From Macquaria australasica (taxonomy: Eukaryota > Chordata > Actinopteri > Centrarchiformes > Percichthyidae), in contig SEMN01000200.1 in NCBI GenBank assembly GCA_005408345.1, forward strand, positions 620,001 to 684,000: a stretch of DNA of 64,000 nt, in the 5' to 3' direction. How positions within the stretch are numbered: position 1 is the first letter of the stretch; every line of letters starts with the position of its first letter. The notes below the pieces were generated by a model. That model did no database searches, was not told the origin of the DNA, and saw only the letters and a program-made list of their open reading frames with translations. The position numbers and the translations under genes were made by a program. Shown here in pieces: positions 51,701 to 59,413 of the stretch.

Positions 51701-54700
51701 AACACAAAGAAATACCGAAAATTCATGCAGCTGTGACGAGGTAAAGATAAAGAGACGGGAAACAAAAGATGTAACAGTACACATTATTCCCCTCCCACTC
51801 TGACCACGACCGCTGGCAAGCAACCGGTCCCTCCCTCAAATGACTTCAGCATGCAGCTCTCCACCCCACAACTAAAATTATAGCAATGCACTCGGAGCTG
51901 TAGTGGAAAACTGCCACCCACAATAATCTCATCTGCCCTGCCTGTGCAGTCTTTTGTCTTTAAAGTTCGGTAACGGATGCATTTGGTTCAGTTGCACATG
52001 GCTGCCCAGTGAAGTCATGAGTCAGTCCAGTGAAGTCGTGAGTCACTGAGGAAGAGACAGAAGTAGAAAGAGGATAGATAGCGGATAGAGTCTGTGCAAC
52101 TTCTTGGGCGAGGGAAGCCAAAAGAGCCCTTGTCAATGCTGTAAAGAGAGCTTTAATCTGGCCGGCCACAGAACATGTGCCGGAGGCCTGCTGCTCTGCC
52201 CACAGGGTGTATTCTGGGCAGAGGCGGGTGGCGGACGGCCCTGTGCATTGTGCCTACTCATGCCCTATATTTAGGCAACGCATTGCCAATCCTGACACTC
52301 CTTCACCCTCTCCTTTGTAAATAGCTCCAGGCTATAGGAAGTGCCACATGGCCTGAGATTGTTCAAATAGAGATAAAAGAGAAATAAACCAAAGAGTACG
52401 GTAGACTGTGGCGCAGATCAGCATGCAGTTTCTTGGAGTTGGCTCAGTTTGTTGGGTCAGGTTTAGACGTGAAAGGAAAACTTCTTCTAAATCTAACTGA
52501 TTTGAAAGTTTTCATTTAACATCAGAAGAAATTGATGCACTACTAACATCACAACAGATGCCGTCTATGGTTTTTGAAAAACTTGACCATGCTGCTGCTC
52601 TAATGAAAGAGTTTGGGCAAGGTGTAGAGAGGCTTAACGGTAGCAGGCAGAAGTCATTGCAGAGAGGTTTGGACATACTGTTTTCTCAGTCTCATATGTT
52701 GTTAATATCTTGATGAAAATAGACAAACCAGGCCTTGTTGCATGTTGTATTACTAGACTTTGGGCCAGGTCCAAAACATGCTTTAGGTAATTTTATTTTA
52801 TTCTAATTCATCATTAAATACATCTATTTGTTATCATTGGTATTAATCAACCAATTATGAGAATATTATTGGTTTTGAGAACAAAATGATCTGACTCAAT
52901 GTTGGAAAAGGACTAAGGTAAACCAGATGATACAAGCGGAGATTAAGTTGGCATGTTTGCTCCCCAAAACATTTTGACATCGGAATGATTATTTAAAATT
53001 GCTTCATTTCTTTCAGGCAGCTGGCAGGCAAGACACATTATTCCTTCCAAAAATTACCAGTTGCCAACTTAAAGTCATATAATAGTCTAGTAATTTTTTG
53101 GCCATATATGTATGTACTGTATACACAGTAAATGACATGTTTAGCCCTTTCTGTGAAATCTGACATCAGTAACTGCTTCACTTTCCAAGACCTCTAAACT
53201 ATTGGTAAAATCTCATCCATGTTTCCTGATTGCATATGTTTAACATTTTCATCACTGGAACCTTTAACAGCTGCAGGACCCTAAACAGCCACTTACATTT
53301 GATAATGTACTGAACTGGCTCTGGTTATATCACACACCTGGTATGTGACAAGTAGAAGGCAATGGCTCTCTGACCACAATACAGGGCTTTGTGTATCAAG
53401 TGTCAGTCATCACTGTGGTCTGTGGCACTCAGAGCCTTCTCTCTAAGGGTCTCAGACTAAACCCCTCAACAATCTGTCCCAGCCCTGATGGAGACAAAGA
53501 CTGCACTTTAACATGGCTACAGCTCCTCACAGCTCAGCGCCTCATCTGTTTTGTATTTTTATTGTAACCAGTTGCAATGTTATTTATAAGTCTGCAGCTT
53601 TCCAGTAGTTTTTGCTAGTTTTGAACCATTTAAATGTTAAGTACATCCAGCCATGCGGTAAACCCACAGTTCCTTTCATGCAGACTGTTGCTCTCTTTTT
53701 ACCCGTAGCTCTCCCTTTGCTAAGGCTAATGCAGGCAGCAGCAGAATCAACAGTAGCAGCCACAAAAGGCTGGCATCTGTTCTATAGTAGTCGTCCTCAA
53801 CATCACACAGAGCAGAGATGGCCAGCTATTCCAGTCCCATTTGTACTGCCAGGGCATCACCTCATTTGTTTAAAACAGAGGGAGGAAAGGCCTTTAATTA
53901 GATTAAAGACCTTAAACTATGTTTAAAAAAATGGTGAGGTAACCCTACTCTGGGCTTTGTGCCAATTTAATGTTTATTGTTTGTTTTTAATAAAAGGATA
54001 TGCTATCATTATTCAAGATAAGTTATTTTTTGTTGGAGGGGAAAAAAGTCAAACCCACAAAATGTGACCCTTCAGTGACAATTTGAAATGTGCATTTAGT
54101 CTAAACAATTTGATTCTTTGTGTCACTGTGTCTACTTTGGGACATTTTGTGATACATTTGAATATATTATACATATTTTGTTGAATGCAAAATATAGCAA
54201 TTGTGTGTTCTCAATTAGACTCAGATGTGCTAAAAAAAAATGTTGACGCATTTCTGACAGTGTTCCGTTCTTATGTTGCTGCCAAGATCATTTGTGTTGA
54301 CATCATGTACTTTTACGGGTTTCCAGTCCTCAATGATCCAGAACGGTTCACTGGGTCCTCCAGGGAATGTTAAGTTGGGCTGAAATCTAGTGCCTTATCA
54401 AACCCTCCAGGTTGCAAACAGCAGGATATTAGAAACTGCAACATTACCAAAACCCCCCTTCACATATGGACAAAATGTCAAGACTTGTTGGGACACTGGA
54501 GCCATTATGTGTCTACTGCAACTGTACTATAAAGGACTATAAATGGTCCTTTGTGGCCTATTCTTTTCTTCGTCCTTTGTTGTACGTGCTTTGTGGTGAG
54601 TACAGTATCACAGGTCTTAGCCACTGAGGCCAGCAGCATTTCTGAGCAAGGCCAGAAATTCACCATGTAAAATGACAACTGTAGAAAATAATGGAGCCAC

Positions 54701-57700
54701 CACCGCCAAATGACCCTACCAAGATGCAGTGTTGATGTCTTTTTGGGGAAGAAGCGAGACAGAGCAAAAAACCTGACCTGGGAAAGGAGCCCGCAGACAC
54801 ACACACTCACACAGACACACACCGGCACATATTATCCAGAGTCATACATTATTTTTATTCTTTTGGCAAACATGAACAATTGGACAAAGCATTAATGTAA
54901 GCAATCTTCACAATAGCACTTGCTGGCTACAGCCAGTGTCTGGGAGCTGAGCATAATCTAATTTGGATGGGCAAACCCTTGTATGCCAAGGATTTACATT
55001 GCAGCCAAAACGCCTTGGTTTGCAATTTCCAAGACAGCAGTCGAAAAGGAGCAGAAAATTGCTTCCAGGGCTGCAGACCAGACAAGATTATATTCAAAGT
55101 CTTTGTGAAGGCTTTGCCTGAATAGAGCCCTGGCATCACACACACACACATATGTGCATGCATGTACTGTATGCACGCACGCACACACACAGGAGGGAAC
55201 AGTATAACCACTATAACCAATAGGTTAGGAGTCTGGATTTTGTGGAGCACCAGTGTAAGCTCCATTTGAATATTTACAGGATGAGCTTTGGGACACGGAA
55301 ATGGACAATTGTAGTCATCAATACTGAGGAGAGGAGGTGGAGGAGGCAGAAAAGGGCAGTTCAATAGGTTAATACACTGGCCTTTCACCTTTTGATTCCA
55401 GTTCGGGACATGTCAGCAGAGGAATATATTTTATCTCACACAACCTCTAGGGCATCACATATGCAACGTCTGTCTGAACTAAAGTAAGAGAAACTGATGC
55501 ATCAGTGTAGAAATCTGACATACCTGACTATACAGAGTTCAACTACAAGGCTTGGCCAATGACCCAGGGCCAATAAACTGCAGATTTGGACCAGATGAAT
55601 AGTCAATCAGCTGCCCAAAATGTGATAAGACTTTTATCTCTTCTTCTCTCCTTGGCCGATGGTGTGCTTTTTCTAACCAGTCACATTGGACGCCACCTCA
55701 GTCAGGGACTTGCTAATATGCGTGTACAAGACAGATGAAGGCTGGAAGTTTGAAATATTAAGTGAAAAGACTTTTTGTCACAGAGGCAACAGTTTGCTGA
55801 GGCTGAAAATTGAATTAGCGCTCTACTATTTGACTGCAATTTCTGAGTAAGAGGAATTAAGATACTCATTTACAGGCAATTTACAATATACAGTTTATGG
55901 ACAAGTATACTATTCATGTCTGCTACAAGGTCTAGCAGCACCTGTTACGTGTTCTGCCAAAGAAGCTTTTTGGCTATACCTGATCAGTTCTGTATTGATG
56001 AGATAGATATGTGAGTTATTTGAATTCAAACTCTGGCTTTTAGCTGCTTTTTTCCCCCCATGTTATGGCTGTTTACATTTACAGTAAAACTTACATTAGT
56101 TAGATTTGAGTGATGATATGCTGTCTGAGGATTACAAGGGCCAAGGTACATTTTGCCATTTATTTTGTTAATTTAAAAAAAAAATATGCTTTTGGATTCT
56201 GAACAGTTCATATGAATATATTGTTAAAATTGATCTGAAAATGATTATTTTTGTCTTCTGAGCCAGTGAATATTTATCAGCAGAATCTCTGATCTACTGG
56301 CCATGTATTCCAGTAGGCCATAAATGTTGACAAGATGGTAACATGGTTGAGTCACTGCATGCACCATCTGAGTGAAAACATATACGGAAACAGATAGCTG
56401 ATATTTATTCAACCGTGACCCTGAGTTCATGTCCAGATATAGATGCAGTGCATAATAGAGGGAAACAATTCAAATGGTTACAAATGGATTCAGAAGTAAC
56501 ATATTTGACTGTAGGCATACTGGCACATTCTAGGTAAAAGCTTCCACTGGGTGAGGAGGAGATGGTAAATAATGGAACAAAGTAATTGCCCTCTGCAGAC
56601 AATAATACCTTTAGATAAATATTTCAAAAAGGTAAATTGCAGAAGGGTTGTAAAAAGGTTTTATTGTACTGATGGGATATAGTAAAAACAGACAAATAAA
56701 AAGACAAGCAAGAAAATCTGCTCCTGTAAAGCATGAATATTTTACATGTCCTGAGGTTAAAGGCTTGTATACTGTAGAACAGAGAGAGCTAGAGTCATAG
56801 TGATAAAGGTTATGGAGGAATGCATTGTAGTGTTCAGACACACTTTGTATGAAAAGATGAATTGATCCATCTGTAAGCAGCACTTAGACCCACTCCTCTG
56901 CCCGGTCATTACAGTGGGATAAATCAATATTTAATATCCCCCTCTAACAGCCACACTGGATGATCTTAACCTCTCCTTAATCCCATTTATGTTACCTTTC
57001 CAGAATCTTCTTCATGTAAGCTCTCACTATGATAAACTTCCAAACAACAGACTGGGAGGGGAGCTATTAAGGACCACACCATATTTATGTCAGGTGAGGC
57101 GCTTTGGTGAAATATTAATATTCTGAAACTGACCAAAGTGAAAGCTTTTATCTGGGGCATTCAAACCTTTCTAGTTCGTTGGCTTGTATCAGCAAAAGAC
57201 GCTCTCTCCCTCTCTCTCATTTCACCGCTGAATTACAACCTTCTGTTCTTTATTGCAGCCGAAGGATGAAGATGATGGGGCAATTCTTTTAGCTGACTTG
57301 ATAAAGCGTGCCTCTCATTTCACACCATCCTAATAGGGCCAGTGTCACTGAAACTAAGAGGTGACAATATCTCACTATGATTTGCTCGAGCCAGAGAGTC
57401 AAGCATGAGCTCGGTTAAGGTGTCATTCAACAAGACAATAAATGATGTTGTAATGAAAACAGAAACATATTAACTGAAGTGATACTTTCAGTTATTGAAA
57501 TTAGTGGAAATACACACACACACACACACACAGGCATGTGTGTAGGGCTTAATTAACTTCAAATGCAATGCAACAATCACATTTTCCACCTGAACTTGCT
57601 CTCATTATTATTTGGCGTTTCAGTTTTGTTGTCAATACTATGATCCTGTTAGTGTACTCATTTCTTAAATAGTATTTCAATTCATGGCCCTTTTATTAAA

Positions 57701-59372
57701 ACTTCACATTCACTTACCCAGCTATCGCTCTCTTTCTGTTTCTCTCTTGCTTTCTTAAAAACACACTCTCTCTCCTCTGGTGGCAAACAGACAAAAGGTA
57801 GATTACAGGTGAGGAGTGACTGACTATTTCAAGCAGAAGATCCCTTTAGGAAAAAAAAAAACAACAAAAAAGAAAAGCATTCTCCTCCTCTGAGATGATT
57901 GCTTTAACACAGGTTGAACAGAAGTCCAAAATTCAGAGGAAACAAAACAAAGTCCTACAAAAGGCTAAGCAGGGAGTAAAAAAAAAAGAAAGCCGTTAAG
58001 CTCTACCTGCTAAGGACAATGTAGCTGTAGGTGTGTGCTGCCTGTTGAAAATGGCTCTTTACAGGCATTGTTCAGCTACTGCTTTCATGTCATGGCACAT
58101 TCAGCTGCTTGGTTGACCACAGGCTCACCTTAGTTGGGAGGTTGGGAGGCAGCTGTACCAACTCGTGTGACTGAAAAAAAAAGAGTGCTTGCAGACTCAT
58201 GCTAAAAGCTTCACATACCATGTTGTAACTAAACAAAGAAAGCCAAAAACAAGTGATTTTGTGCAAGATGATGTGCCTGTTTGCTTTTTTAAATTTAGAG
58301 GGGATATGTGACATGGTACATTTAAGTTCTGGTTGTTCGGGTTAGTAAGGGCTAAGTGCAGGGGAGGCTCTGTCTCTGTCCTCTCTGTGGGCTGCACCAA
58401 TTTATTTGCTTCACTTCAGTGAGAGCATAGTTGATTGCCACCTGCATAGACAGTAATCTTTTCCAAACACCAAATTAGAGGGAAATCAAAATAGATATTC
58501 ATTGACTTTTTTACATATACATTGACCTAGTTGAGGCTGTTGGTTGAAAGTGTCAGGTGCTGAAATATTAATGAGCATCGCTCCCAGTTCCTGCCTGCTC
58601 CTCACAGCCAACTGGCAACATGGCATCGAGCTGAAGAGAGGAGGACAGCTTTTTTCTCTCCTTGATTGACTCATCGATTGAAGATATTTTTAAAGGGAAT
58701 CCCTGGGAGTGTGTGCTCCTGGTACAAAGCAGCCCCATCCCATGTCAGGGGACGGAGAGGGCTGCAAGTCTGCTTTAATTGGGCAGAGACTTCAGAGTCT
58801 TCTTAACCCACACCGGGCATCGCCATGGCCTGTCACGGCCCTCACACCAACATCAACAACGCCGAGCCCTCTAAACATGCACACACAAACATATTCGTAC
58901 TAATTTGAGTAAACACACATGTACACACTGAACTATGCCAGCTCTTATCAATACGACCACCCTGGACATGGATTAAAGAAAATATTAGTCTTAAGAATTA
59001 CTACTATATCAAAATCATCATGTTCTACTTTCTTATATAGTTTCTTTCCTCCACTACTTGCAGGGAGAGCTGAGCACTCTTTGTGGTCAACTGCTTGTTT
59101 TTTGCTTTACGGAAAAAGCTTGCAAAGGGGAAGACCTGAATCAGGGATTAAACAGAGACAGATTATATGATAGTAGTCCTAACCTTGTCAACTCTGCAGT
59201 TGTTGAGGCCCACTGAACTGAGGGCGGACAGCTTCGCCTCCATGCCGTGCTGGTGATGTTGCAGCTGTTCCCTCTGGATCTGCTCCCTCATTTTCCGAGC
59301 CTCCTGGATGGCCTTCAGCACTGTGTCCTGGTCCCCGAACAACGCGGTAGAGTTTAGGCTGGACAGAATATC

Positions 59373-59413
<41 letters not shown>

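Larger units (their letters stand above)
48950..59183 (-). other. sox6 intron C-D (~10.2 kb)
   Basis: Largest intron in the window. Holds candidate elements at 50420-51110, 51780-52400 and 56880-57430, the C12 run, and the (CA)n at 57512. The remaining stretches (52,400-56,880 and 57,540-59,180) show nothing I can name. Confidence 0.9.

Noticed and set aside
54927..55388. Open frame of 153 codons (minus strand) antisense-free within intron C-D
   Set aside because: Runs through a CA microsatellite (CVCV stretch) and shows no family features; a chance intronic frame.
55345..55415. tRNA-like words (GGTTAATACACTGGCC ... TTCCAGTTCGGGAC) suggesting a tRNA-derived SINE
   Set aside because: A- and B-box likeness is weak, no cloverleaf can be drawn and no tail repeat is present; too diverged to call.
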